Positions 54,327-64,000 of a DNA stretch of 64,000 nt are shown one piece after another. Made by a program: the position numbers and the translations under genes. The notes under the pieces are model-generated. The model saw nothing but the letters and a program-made list of their open reading frames with translations. It had not been told where the DNA came from and made no database searches. Position 1 is the stretch's first letter, and the number at the start of each line of letters is the position of its first letter. Where the stretch lies: NCBI GenBank assembly GCA_019925095.2, contig CM034391.1, positions 2,259,051-2,323,050 on the forward strand. Direction: 5' to 3'. The stretch is from Dendrolimus kikuchii (Eukaryota; Arthropoda; Insecta; Lepidoptera; Lasiocampidae).

Positions 54327-55089
54327 ATAACGTAATGTATTCTACACGACTCTCTGCGGCACCAATAAACCCATGGTTTCTGTGCCACAGTCGAATATGT
54401 GTTTGCGCATATTGTTGCGGCAGCGCTAGATTTGATAATCACAATGCACTATGTCAATTTTGTAGGAAAAGAAGTGTGGGGAAATTTAGGTGGGAATGCG
54501 AGATTTAGCACGCACGTACCTGATTGATGGGCATGAAATGCAGCTGCTCATTACACTTCACTTCACCTCAGTTCACTGTTTGGTGTAATGAAACAGTGGC
54601 TCCTTTTATTCCACTTCAGCGGTATACTTATAATTATTATGTTGCGAGATAGTTTCTTTTAATCTATTTAAATAAGCGATAAAGAGATGGGCTTTAAATT
54701 ATATATAGAATTTTTATTTAGAGCGTATATTGTTTAATTAAATATATTTACTTATATATTATACTTAAACGGTGGGAAGCGGAGTGGTATTTAATATAAT
54801 ATTAGCGGTATCAATTTATTTCATATATTTAAAATGGCGGGGCGTATTTATTTTATTGATGACACGACAATGAATCACTGGACGTGCGTGCGAAAAAGAG
54901 AACACGCCGTCAGATTTAAAAGAAGAATTTAAATTAATAGAAGAAAAGTTTGTATAGGCGGAAAGAAGGTTACTTGGCGTTACCACATATGGTAAGCATA
55001 TTAGAAAAAAAAAATGACAGGAATAACTGTCAGTTGGGAATTTTTTCAAAACGCTGGCCGCGTTACGTCATTGGATAGCAACGCTTATA
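54327..55089. other. Unassigned AT-rich sequence
   Basis: A short Cys-rich ORF (54308-54508) has no convincing zinc-finger spacing. 54520-54630 shows repeated CACTTCACTTCACCTCAG words. No gene supported. Confidence 0.35.
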
Positions 55090-55102
55090 GTATGTAATTA
55101 AA

Positions 55103-55462
55103 TTTACTCTATCAAGGGAGCAAAGGATTCATCACCCTCGCTGACGAAGTGAATGTGTTCTGATTCCCGGGGCACATTCAGGCACTTTTTGCGCTGGATC
55201 GGACTGGGCGTAACTACGTTCTAATTCTCAGCCTTTCCTACAAAAAGAGCGCGGGGCACATGGGAGGAGGGTGGTTTTAGTGGGTAGTGGCTGTTGCCCG
55301 TGCAACTTCTCTGAGTCTCCACACAAGCTGGCTTGATTAGTGTTCAGATTGCCCCTTATCAAAGGGGAAAGCCTTCATGATCAACTATGGTCCAACCCCT
55401 TGCAAAGGACCCAGTATTGTGCGTAAATAGCATTTTTTTTAAGGCGGGGCTTAAAAAAAAAG
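55103..55462 (+). mobile_element. R1-like LINE 3' end (family T) with 13-bp duplication
   Basis: GTAATTAAATTTA occurs at about 55094-55106 and again after the A run near 55463. Body GGCGTAACTACGTTCTAATT and GGAGGAGGGTGGTTTTAGTG. Confidence 0.82.
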
Positions 55463-55623
55463 TAATTAAATTTATAAGGTAAATTATTTAATTTACAGTA
55501 ATATCGTGTCGAGGCAGGAACAAAGGGCGGCCTTATCGCCTTCGGGCTATATTAGACTATCATAGAAATATGATCATAAAAGTACGAATATTTTTTATAT
55601 GAAGAACCTATGACAGTGTAATA

Positions 55624-55730
55624 CACACACACATAACTTCACGCCAGTTCCCTTGAGGGGTAGGCACGAACAACAGAGTGCCATTTAGGCTTATTCTTAC
55701 ACACCTCACTTGCCTCTTTGACATTCATAA
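55624..55730 (-). mobile_element. RTE-like LINE tail (family A), first of a same-site pair
   Basis: 107 bp: tail at left and terminal coding. CAGTGTAATA lies on both sides (55614-55623, 55731-55740). Confidence 0.88.
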
Positions 55731-55740
55731 CAGTGTAATA

Positions 55741-55978
55741 CATACATACATACATACATAACTTCACGCCAGTTCCCTTGCGGGGTAGGCATGAAGAACA
55801 GAGCGCCATTTAGGCTTATTCTAACACACCTCACTTGCTTCTTTGACATTCATAACTCTTGTCATGCACGCTCGTCTGTTCTTAAGGCTCCTGACATCAC
55901 CTTCTGCTAGTACACGATCAATTTGATCATGGAAGGTGTGTCGTGGCCTTCCACGACTTCTGCAGTGTGGAATAATAA
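55741..55978 (-). mobile_element. RTE-like LINE fragment (family A), second of a same-site pair
   Basis: Longer than its neighbour, with a different 5' truncation point. Flanked by CAGTGTAATA at 55731-55740 and 55979-55988. Confidence 0.88.
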
Positions 55979-56699
55979 CAGTGTAATAACTGCATAATTA
56001 TGATTCATATTCTCTATGATCACTGTTAAGGGATCTTATTTGACAGTAAGCGTACAAATATGATCATATCATCAGTTTAACCTCAAAAATGGCGTCAAAA
56101 TGCAAGAATTTCAACTGTAATATCTTGTAAGACTTTTTATCTTCCAATCTAAGTTCTTGGAGTAGGTGTTATGGACCCCTCTCTCTGATCGCCTTGCTAC
56201 CTATGATCTAACCCAAATACGTCTTTTATTTTTTGTTGTCTTCTTGATCGTTTTTGTCTTATAGCAACAGAAAACACGGCTAAATTGTTATCCATATTGA
56301 TAGTACTCCTCAGTAGTGTGATCTTCATAAAATATGACGTTTATATGATTGTAAGTGTAATATGTAAAATTGAAGAACAGCATCATTTGAATATGATCAT
56401 AGAATTTGACAGATATGAGATCATATTTATATGATAGTGTAATTGGGGCCTTAGAGCGATCTCGTCCAGACAACCCGGGTTGTGGATTGTGTGAAAGGAA
56501 TCGAGAGTATGACGGTGGGCTACAAACCAAATACATGTAAATAATAGATATATTCATATCCGGTCTCTATAATAATTATATACCAAATTTCATAAAAAAA
56601 AAAGTTTAATATAGCCAGATTAGCTGGTTCGGCGGCGGAAACAACTGAATCGGAGAGTTTTTATTTGTGCCGCTTGCTGTCCTGAGGCCATGTGCTTCC

Positions 56700-56860
56700 A
56701 CAAAGAGTTATCAAAATGCCTCATCGACTTTTCTGCTGATCAGAAGGCTGGTGACAACGGATCAGTATGGCAATTCAACGAGGTAACGTAGCCAGCCTTC
56801 TGGGGACCTTATCTATAGAAGATGGTGACATAGGCTCAGTGTTCTAATTATAGTCTTAAA
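56700..56860 (+). mobile_element. Decayed fragment of the WDATCVDTLA-type retroelement ORF
   Basis: KELSKCLIDFSADQKAGDN and later GTLSIEDGDIGSVF-like coding across frames correspond to LSKRLIDSSGDQRAG and LPIEDGDLGSVF of 49496-49855. Confidence 0.65.
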
Positions 56861-56904
56861 GGATTATAGGTAGTTTACAACATTTTACTTTAATAGAAAG
56901 TTAA

Positions 56905-57392
56905 GTACCTACGCTCACGTATGGATGCGAGAGTTGGGTATGGAAGAGAGAGCATGAAAGTAGAGTAAACGCGGTCGAGATGCGAGCACTGCGCAAAATC
57001 TGCGGAGTGACGCTCGCGGACCGCGTTCGTAATACCGAAGTAAGAAAGAGAGTTGGTCTGAAAGAGAGTGTCGGGGTGAAGGTAAGGAAAGGAATGCTCC
57101 GGTGGTTCGGGCATGTGGAAAGAATGCATGATGAAAGAATGACTAAACAGATATACAATGCAAAAGTGGATGGATGTAGAAGTCGTGGAAGGCCACGACA
57201 CACCTTCCATGATCAAATTGATCGTGTACTAGCAGAAGGTGATGTCAGGAGCCTTAAGAATAGACGAGCGTGCATGACAAGAGTTATGAATGTCAAAGAG
57301 GCAAGTGAGGTGTGTAAGAATAAGTCTAAATGGCACTCTGTTGTTCGTGCCTACCCCGCAAGGGAACTGGCGTGAAGTTATGAGATGAGATG
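56905..57392 (+). mobile_element. RTE-like LINE fragment (family A) with 10-bp duplication
   Basis: AGAAAGTTAA flanks it (56895-56904 and 57393-57402). 131 open codons MRALRKICGVTLADRVRNTE ... YPARELA. The tail is ATGAGATGAGATG and not TATG. Confidence 0.92.
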
Positions 57393-57402
57393 AGAAAGTT
57401 AA

Positions 57403-58135
57403 ATAAAATAAATACTTATTTGCTATATGTATGCCGAAAGGCTGATTATGGGGTTCTGTATTGATTATTGCAACACCTACGTACCTATTATGGAAATAGA
57501 AATAAATTGAATAAATATCCGAGAGAACTACTCACAGGGTGAACGTGCGAAGTGGTCAAGCCGTCGATAAGTGCTTGTTAGTCGTCTGCAAAGTTTGAAA
57601 GAATATTTTTGAAGAGCCCATCCGTTTCAGGCTTAATATGGGTCTATTTGTATTAGCACACCAGTAGCGGATTTACCAGCTGTAGATTGGAGCCAAATTT
57701 CAGGACTAAATTTTTTTATGAAATTTTCATACATACAAATTGAATCTGGATCTAAACCGGCGGCCCGCTCAAACACACACAAAAAATCATCAAAACCGGT
57801 CCAGAAGATTAGGAGGATCCTAGAACCCTATCCCAGTACCACCTATCGGTTCCAATTGTGAATCTAAACCATCCGGGGAACCGACTCAAAATCACACAAA
57901 AAATGTCATCAAAATCAGTACCTCTCGGTTTAAAAGAAATTGCAATAAAAAACATATTTTTTTTATTATAAATTAAAATGAAACCTATCCTATGTCCTAA
58001 GTTGGAACAAATCCAGCAAAATAAAAAAATACATCAAAATCGGTTGAGTAGTTTCGGAGTTCATCGCGGTCAAACACTGTGACAGGGAATGTTTATATAT
58101 ATAAAAAAAGTTATTAGGTCCACACAAACAACTGT
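57403..58135 (-). repeat. Helitron-like/non-autonomous repeat debris
   Basis: 57700-58110 holds AAAACCGGTCCAGAAGATTA and CAAAATCGGTTGAGTAGTTT signatures, related in inverted orientation to 8440-8550. 57403-57690 is unassigned. Confidence 0.5.
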
Positions 58136-58139
58136 ATTT

Positions 58140-58262
58140 TATAAGTGTAATATGCAGGCAAACAGGCGGACGGCCCACTTGATAGAAGAAGGTGTTTACC
58201 GTCGCCTATGGACGTTTGCAACACCAGGACCGTTGCCAACGCGTTGCCGGCCTCTAAGAAGT
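58140..58262 (-). mobile_element. Family B-related repeat, short
   Basis: GCGGACGGCCCACTTGATAG and TTTACCGTCGCCTATGGACG match family B; the remainder (CGTTGCCGGCCTCTAAGAAG) differs and marks a subfamily. Confidence 0.7.
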
Positions 58263-58284
58263 TGATTGTGGAAAACGTGTTATA

Positions 58285-58550
58285 ATTAGAACTAGTGGTC
58301 GCTCGTGGTCGAAATTCGACCATAATAATTAATTTAAATTATAAGTTTGAACATTATTAAGGTTCTGTTGTCAAAGACTATAATACTTCTATAATCACAG
58401 ATTTCGCCAAGGCTACACTGTTAATTTGACTTTAACAATAAACAAAAGAGTATATATGCGTGTGTGTCAAATAAATGGTAGTGTGTGTAATGTTTTTTTT
58501 TACTGATTTAATGTATTTTTTATGCATAATAAAAACAAAATATATTAGCA
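58285..58550 (-). repeat. Dispersed repeat, inverted partner of 421-595
   Basis: CACAGATTTCGCCAAGGC and GTTAATTTGACTTTAACAAT match the reverse of 480-530. No coding. Confidence 0.65.
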
Positions 58551-58716
58551 TTCTGCACATCTATATAGAAACTATAAGTGTGCGAAATTTCATACTCCTC
58601 TCTTTGTCCGCGCAATTTTCGTAAAAAATGGTACAAAGTTTTTGCTGCACGTATTAATATATAGATGATAGTACACTAATAAAAAAAGTGTCATTGACAA
58701 AAATTATTGTTAATAT

Positions 58717-59208
58717 TGTTACGAGTTGCAGGACTCGAATTAAAAATGCAGTTGGAATTACTATAGAATTTATTAAAACTATACAAACACGTATAACACA
58801 AGTACAAATATAATAACTAAACACAATCAGTTCAAACGTAATGCGGGATTCAATAACACGCGCAAAGTCCGTCACTATATAGGTTATCGAATGTACACAA
58901 GTCTCGCCTTGATCGTGGTTCTCGCTAGACTGCCCTCTCTCTCCATTCTGCCGTCGTTTTATACTTCAAAAATACAAGTGTGCCCGCCCGTATCGTTGAC
59001 TTAATTTGCTAGAAGTCGTAATCCGCACACCTGACTAATTGTGCCTGCAAACGGCCATAAACGAGTACAATAGGCTGTTCTCCACCATGACCAATAAATA
59101 AGTAAACAAAAGAAGACAATCATAAAGGTATTACAATTGGATCAAATGCCGACAGGTAATACCGTGCTTCGTGGAATTTGTCTTCGTCGGGGAGGCTAAG
59201 TTGTAACA
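58717..59208 (-). mobile_element. Solo LTR (492 bp), ATAT target duplication
   Basis: On the minus strand it starts TGTTACAACTTAGCC and ends GCAACTCGTAACA. ATAT at 58713-58716 and 59209-59212. Same family as the LTR at 36158. No internal region, so formed by LTR-LTR recombination. Confidence 0.87.
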
Positions 59209-59212
59209 ATAT

Positions 59213-60090
59213 GATTGTGAACTAAAACTGACTATAGTATCGAATTATAGAGGTTAGTAGGGGCAGCAAGATTTGAATAGCCTGCTGGCGGAAAATGTCA
59301 AAATCCGCTTCTATGGCACACAAACCTAAGTTCAACCATAAAATAGTTGAAATATAACTATCTAAGGGGTATAAAACAATCATTAATCTCTTGAACTTTA
59401 TTGATTGATTATTTGTGTTATTGAATGACAATCAATAGAATAATGAGTTTCGCATATGCCCTCGAACGCAGCACGCCGCCACTCATAGCTGCGTACGTCC
59501 GACACGCGCCACGGTTCGAACTCAATTGACTTGATTATTGTTTATAATGTTAAAAACTTCTTATTTTGCCTTTTGATAAGGGAATTGTGCACTCTTTATC
59601 ATTTATGGTGTGAATGTAGTTCCTGGTCTGATTTGAAAAATTCTTTCAATGTTGGATAGCCCATTTATCGAGGAAGGCTATAGGCTGTATATCATTACGC
59701 TAAGAACAATAGGAGCGGAGCAGCAATGAAAAATGTTACAAAATCGGGGGGGGCTTTGAAAACAAATTCCATGCGGACGGCGTCGCGGGCACAGCTAGTA
59801 GACTATATAAACGATGGAGAACACGATGCAATATTTTTACCTGTCCGTTTGTCTATTTGTTGATAGCAAATTTAATGTAATAAAATGTATGATATTTTTT
59901 AAGTCGGGAATCCCGCGGGTATTTTCCCGGGGGTGGTTTGTAGTCGATCGGGTGCGTACAAATTAGCTTCTTCCGACACAGTTTACACTAAAACAATAGC
60001 TTACATTTTTTTTCTAATGCTACGGTATTTTGTGTCCCGGGAAACCCGGAAGAATTTCAAGTCAAGCGTAGACTGAAGTCGCGGGGAACA
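59213..60090. other. Mostly unassigned; Helitron-like debris at right
   Basis: 59820-60080 has CCCGCGGGTATTTTCCCGGG-type words as at 45850-46150. No gene seen in the rest. Confidence 0.4.
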
Positions 60091-60405
60091 CCTTTTTTTT
60101 TTATTGCAGGAGATCAGCAGACAGGCAGACGGCCCACTTGATCGAAAGCGGTTACCTTCGCCTATGGACATTTGCAACACCAAAGTTGCTACAAATGTGC
60201 TGCTGCTCTCATAAGGGAGACTGGAACCTGGTCACTAATGCCGGAACACAACTCAAGGTTGTTATGGCGACATACTCTAGACCAGGGGCGGTAGCCATCC
60301 AGTCGGGCGAATGCCCTACCACCTGGCTGTGGGTTGTTTTGTCGCCTCTTACGACAGACCGCCCGGCCGCAGGAAATTGTATTCTTTCTCCGTTCCTGCA
60401 CGGAT
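60091..60405 (-). mobile_element. Family B poly(A) repeat, full length
   Basis: A tail at left (TTTTTTTTTATTG) to TCTTTCTCCGTTCCTGCACG. A clean reference copy for the family. Confidence 0.93.
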
Positions 60406-60715
60406 AATAAATATGAATACTGAATACGGAAAATACCTTGCTTATAAATAAACATCTTCAGGTACCAAAGCCTCTCGCCATGCATAATCTCCTCAGGCGT
60501 AGATAGGGTGTCAATATTGTACCGATGGGGTGGTTCGCTAATTTGTCGCGTGTTATTTGTGACACATGCCTCTGGCCATGCACAATTGCGAGGAGTGCCG
60601 TTTAATTTATTTTCATTGTAAATTTAAATACAATCATAGGGTCCTCATGTTTGTTGAGCAGGATGGTTTAGGTTGAGACGTCACAATCGATTTTTGATGT
60701 AGACGTCTATAACAT

Positions 60716-60978
60716 GCATGATGAAAGAATGACTAAACAGATATACAATGCAAAAGTGGATGGATGCAGAAGTCGTGGACCACGACACACCTTCCATAAT
60801 CAAATTGATCGTGTACTAGCAGATGGTGATGTCAGGAGCCTTAAGAACAGACGAGCGTGCATGACAAGAGTTATGAATGTCAAAGAAGCAAGTGAGGTGT
60901 GTAAGAATAAGCCTAAATGGCGCTCTGTTGTTCGTGCCTACCAAGGGAACTGGCGTGAAGTTATGTATGTATGTATGT
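60716..60978 (+). mobile_element. RTE-like LINE fragment (family A) with 13-bp duplication
   Basis: ACGTCTATAACAT flanks it (60703-60715, 60979-60991). Starts at MHDERMTK, ends in TATG. Small deletions at GRPRH and before the last codons. Confidence 0.93.
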
Positions 60979-61185
60979 ACGTCTATAACATCAAATGAAA
61001 GAATGAAAATAGGTTTATTCTTAGGGCGAACATACACGAGGGAAACTAACGAGTTTAAAGTAATAAAGTAAATAATACAAGAGAATAACACTGCTATACA
61101 TAATACATGCATTTTGCAGCAGTACGTATGTCAATAATAGATCTTACTAGACTGGCCAAATTGAAGGAAATGTCAGTAAGCTTTT

Positions 61186-61428
61186 ATCCGTGCAGGAACG
61201 GAGAGAGCAGAAGAAGCAAGTGAGGTGTGTAAGAATAAGCTTAAATGGCGCTCTGTTGTTCGTACCTACCCCGCAAGGGAACTGGCGTGAAGTTATGTAT
61301 GTATGTAGGAACGGAGAAAGAATACATTTTCCTGCTGCCGGGCGGCCTGTCGTAAGAGGCGACAAAACAACCCACAGCCAGGTAGTAGGATTTTTGCCCG
61401 TCTGGATGGCTACCATCCCTGGTTTAGA
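61186..61428 (+). mobile_element. Family B repeat interrupted by family A
   Basis: ATCCGTGCAGGAACGGAGA, then the insertion 61205-61306, then AAGAATACATTTTCCTGC to CCCTGGTTTAGAGTA. The 3' half of the family is missing. Confidence 0.9.
61205..61306 (+). mobile_element. RTE-like LINE tail (family A) nested in family B, 11-bp duplication
   Basis: AGGAACGGAGA at 61194-61204 and 61307-61317 flanks this 102-bp fragment ([14 protein letters not shown] coding, TATG tail). Confidence 0.93.
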
Positions 61429-62005
61429 GTACATACATACAAACATATTATCAAGCATGTTTCCCCATGGGGATAGGTAGAGATTGGATCTCCAATTGCG
61501 ACGATCCTGACAAACAACTTTCCCTTCATCTACTTTCATTAACCTCTTCATACATGCACGTTTATTTGAGATGCTTTCTACCTGACCTCTCTTTTACACT
61601 TCTGGTATTTGATCATGGTGTGTTCTTCTCGGTCTACCGGCAGCAACTCTACCATTCACAATACTGTTATACACACATTATATTATAGCATTATAATGCT
61701 GGGGGGCTTTATCTAAGTTAGTGTTAAACATTTAGGCTGTGGCCGAATGCGTCTTATTTAAAGAGTTAAAAAATGACGTCCTTAACGTCTAGCCATATTT
61801 GTGTATTGACGTTATCTGTCAATATTTAACGTCATTAACAATGTCGCAATCAAATAACGCATTAAACCTATCGCCATATCTGCGTGAAACAGCTTATATC
61901 TTTAACATTAACGCAGAAGTAGCTCCAGTGTTATAAACTTTATTGATAAAAATACAATACCTATAAACTTAGGAATAACCTACTAACTATAATTTACTAA
62001 AAACT
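61429..62005. other. Repeat debris, unassigned
   Basis: 61430-61640 (AAGCATGTTTCCCCATGGGG, CCTCTTCATACATGCACG) belongs to a dispersed family also seen near 5080-5150 and 38320-38380. 61740-61950 is AT-rich with GACGTTA words and no assignment. Confidence 0.4.
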
Positions 62006-62006
62006 A

Positions 62007-62212
62007 AGGGCCGCTTGCATAAGGTTGCTTAAATTTATTTAAAAAACACAAAACGTATTTAACACCCTTAAATACAATTAGCGTCTTGCACAAAGCAAAA
62101 TTTGGCGCTAAATATATTTAAAGAACTGTCAATACGTTTTGTGTAAAACTTATTTAGGCAGTTTAATATGATTAACTAATTTTATTTAAAGGCGATCGTT
62201 ATGCAAGCGGCC
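62007..62212. mobile_element. Short MITE with inverted ends
   Basis: GGGCCGCTTGCATAA (62008) and TTATGCAAGCGGCC (62212) are inverted repeats around about 200 bp of AT-rich DNA. Confidence 0.8.
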
Positions 62213-62369
62213 TTAAAAGTACATAATGAAGGGAAAAATAGCTAAAGATAAAATATTGGTCCCCAGTATTAAGAACATTCATTCGTGCATTAATATTTAT
62301 CTATCCATAATAAAATAAAACTGTAGAAGTGTCAAACGTGTGCAATGTGAATTTAGAAATGAGAAAATT

Positions 62370-62690
62370 ATCCGTGCAGGAACGGAGAAAGAATACAATT
62401 TCCTGCGGCCGGGCGGCCTGTCGTAAGAGGCGACTTAACAACCTACAGCCAGGTGGTAGGGCATTTGCCCGACTGGATGGCTACCACCCCTGGTCTAAAG
62501 TATGTCGCCATAACAACCTTGAGTTGTATTCCGGCATTAGTGACCAGGTTCCAGTCTCCCTTAAGAGAGCAGCAGCGCATTTGTAGCAACTTTGCTGTTG
62601 CAAATGTCCATCGGCGATGGTAACCGCTTTCCATCCAGTGGGCCGTCTGCCTGTCTGCTGATCTCCTGCAATAAAAAATAAATAAAAAAC
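62370..62690 (+). mobile_element. Family B poly(A) repeat, full length
   Basis: ATCCGTGCAGGAACGGAGAA to CTGCAATAAAAAATAAATAA. All internal blocks present. Confidence 0.93.
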
Positions 62691-62929
62691 CAGGCAATTA
62701 ACTTGGTCTAGCAGATTCCTAAAATGTAACTTTTAGGATTTTTTATCTGTCGGTTTGTTAGAGTATCACGTGAAAATTACTGGACCGATTTAAATAAAAC
62801 TCGACATAACTAGCTTATAACCCGAGTCTACACTTAGGATACTTTTCATCTCGATTAATGATACCATTTTCGTGGGTTAGATATAGAAATTTGCAATACG
62901 AAGTTCATTGGTACCACTGGCTGCATGAT

Positions 62930-63355
62930 TTTTTTTTTCTTAACATCTCTACGGACTCGAGTTCCGTACCTTTTTTTACTACTTAATTTCTATGAAAGAT
63001 TTTAGAGTCCATACACGCTTATTGTTTATTTTTGTTACCGTGTGACATTAATTTAGTGATTTATATATTATGGTGTACCTTAAGATTAACTTATTATATT
63101 AATTTATCCTATTTTTAATACTAAACTTATACAGAGTGTATCTGTTACATGCTGGTGTTGTGAGGAAGTGCATGTGCAGTGTTGGCCTTATATCTATACT
63201 TATATATAGTCCTATCTAGTGCCATGTGTGTTGGTTTTTTCTTTTCTGTGCCTGGGTTATTAATTTTTAGGCTCTCTGTGTGTCAAACAAACCAAGACAA
63301 AGGCTGCATGATTTGTAAGTTCTTTAACCATTTTAATAAAGGGTATATTAAAAAA
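62930..63355 (+). mobile_element. Truncated copy of the 12.7-17.9 kb LINE (3' UTR)
   Basis: CTACGGACTCGAGTTCCGTA to AAACAAACCAAGACAAAGGC, the reverse of 12700-13000. It ends in TTTTAATAAAGGG and an A-rich stretch. Confidence 0.8.
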
Positions 63356-63370
63356 AATGTACAATAGACG

Positions 63371-63574
63371 TATAGTCAAGGTGGGGAAGTCCGTCAGTGG
63401 GGTAAGTTCGTAGATCTCTCGTTACTCACCTTTTTGAAACGGAATTTAACGTCAACTACAATTTGAAGTCAGTATTATATGGTGTCTTAGCTTTACTGAC
63501 CGATTTGTTGCCGTTGTGGCTATTAAAACGCGGAAATAAAGAGGGGTGTATGGAGTTCCCCCACCTTGACTATA
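63371..63574. mobile_element. Short MITE, perfect 18-bp inverted ends
   Basis: TATAGTCAAGGTGGGGAA (63371-63388) and its reverse complement at 63557-63574. The outermost TA could be a Tc1/mariner-type TA duplication. About 200 bp, no coding. Confidence 0.8.
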
Positions 63575-63660
63575 TGATTTTAAAATAATTAAAAAACAAC
63601 TAAGTGATTTTCGGTCCAAGCAGGGTAATAGTTTCCGTACAGGTGACGATTTATTTTTGT

Positions 63661-63920
63661 TTTTTTTTATTTTTATTGCAGGAGTTCAGCAGACAGGCAG
63701 ACGGCCCACTTGATGTTAAGCGGTTACCATCGCCTATGGACATTTGCAACACCAAAGGTGCTACAAATGCGCTGCTGCCCTCTTAAGGGAAACTGGAACC
63801 TGGTCACTAATGCCGGAACACAACTCAAGGTTGTTATGGCGACATACTTTAGACCAGGGGTGGTAGCCATCCAGCCCGGCCGCAGGAAATTGTATTCTTT
63901 CTCCGTTCCTGCACGGATAA
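63661..63920 (-). mobile_element. Family B repeat with internal deletion
   Basis: A tail at left; jumps from TAGCCATCCAG directly to CCCGGCCGCAGG, losing about 60 bp present in other copies. Confidence 0.92.
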
Positions 63921-63966
63921 AACGTCGGACGATAGTTCGTCTTTATCTTAAATGACCACAGAACCC

Positions 63967-64000
63967 CAGAAATCTGGGGTTGTCTGGAAGAGATCGCTTT
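63967..64000 (+). mobile_element. LINE 3' tail running off the window
   Basis: GGGTTGTCTGGAAGAGATCGCTT matches the CR1/Jockey-type tail at 29500 and 32300. Confidence 0.6.

Larger units (their letters stand above)
55544..56451. mobile_element. Terminal-inverted-repeat MITE with two nested LINE fragments
   Basis: Left end GGGCTATATTAGACTATCAT and right end ATGATAGTGTAATTGGGGCC are imperfect inverted repeats, with AATATGATCATA words inside both. It interrupts a LINE 3' tail: the GGCCTTATCGCC half lies at 55530-55543, the TTAGAGCGATCTCGTCC half at 56452. Confidence 0.7.

Noticed and set aside
54308..54508. Cys-rich 66-codon ORF resembling a zinc finger
   Set aside because: Cys spacing fits no known finger; the ORF starts in the LINE tail microsatellite and has no splice or homology support.

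Overview
The window is a transposon-rich piece of an insect nuclear genome, most likely Lepidoptera. Three things point there: intron-containing genes, poly(A)- or microsatellite-tailed LINE and SINE tails typical of moths and butterflies, and Helitron-like, hAT-like and R1/CR1-type elements. There is no bacterial-style gene organisation. These assignments rest on motif recognition and family knowledge; no database search was run.

Two host genes can be supported. (1) The 3' half of the nucleoporin gene Nup205 occupies the left 39 kb on the + strand. I can place 16 exons (6588-39305) whose splice phases all agree. They encode 984 contiguous residues down to a stop at 39303-39305 and a poly(A) signal at 39346-39351, and they follow the order of the C-terminal half of animal NUP205. 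Two identical 123-bp copies of a further Nup205-like exon lie at 257-379 and 926-1048; both look broken. (2) At 45686-45776 (+) there is a convincing first coding exon with an eh1-like SFLIKDLLGD motif, resembling the N-terminus of BarH-type homeobox proteins. Its later exons are not visible.

Everything else is introns and intergenic DNA filled with repeats. The largest element is a nearly complete CR1/Jockey-group LINE on the - strand (about 12.69-17.87 kb) inside a 9.1-kb Nup205 intron. Its ORF1 is intact and has a PHD-like finger; its endonuclease/reverse transcriptase ORF2 is broken by a single frameshift. The same intron holds a 5'-truncated R1-type LINE (19.69-21.54 kb, -). About 20 truncated copies of an RTE-like family (only the RT C-terminus and a TATG tail) and about 17 copies of a 320-bp poly(A)-tailed repeat are scattered over both strands, often nested. 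Two solo LTRs share an ATAT target duplication, and several hAT-like elements carry 8-bp duplications.

Tandem arrays stand out: a perfect 73-unit 9-bp array with one abrupt variant switch (2581-3237) and its degenerate sibling (19295-19545), a 92-bp x4 array in an intron (27.3-27.6 kb), and a roughly 53-bp x10 hairpin-forming array in the last Nup205 intron (38.4-39.0 kb). The right third (46-64 kb), possibly the first intron of the BarH-like gene, is mostly repeats with a quieter single-copy stretch near 49.9-50.7 kb.
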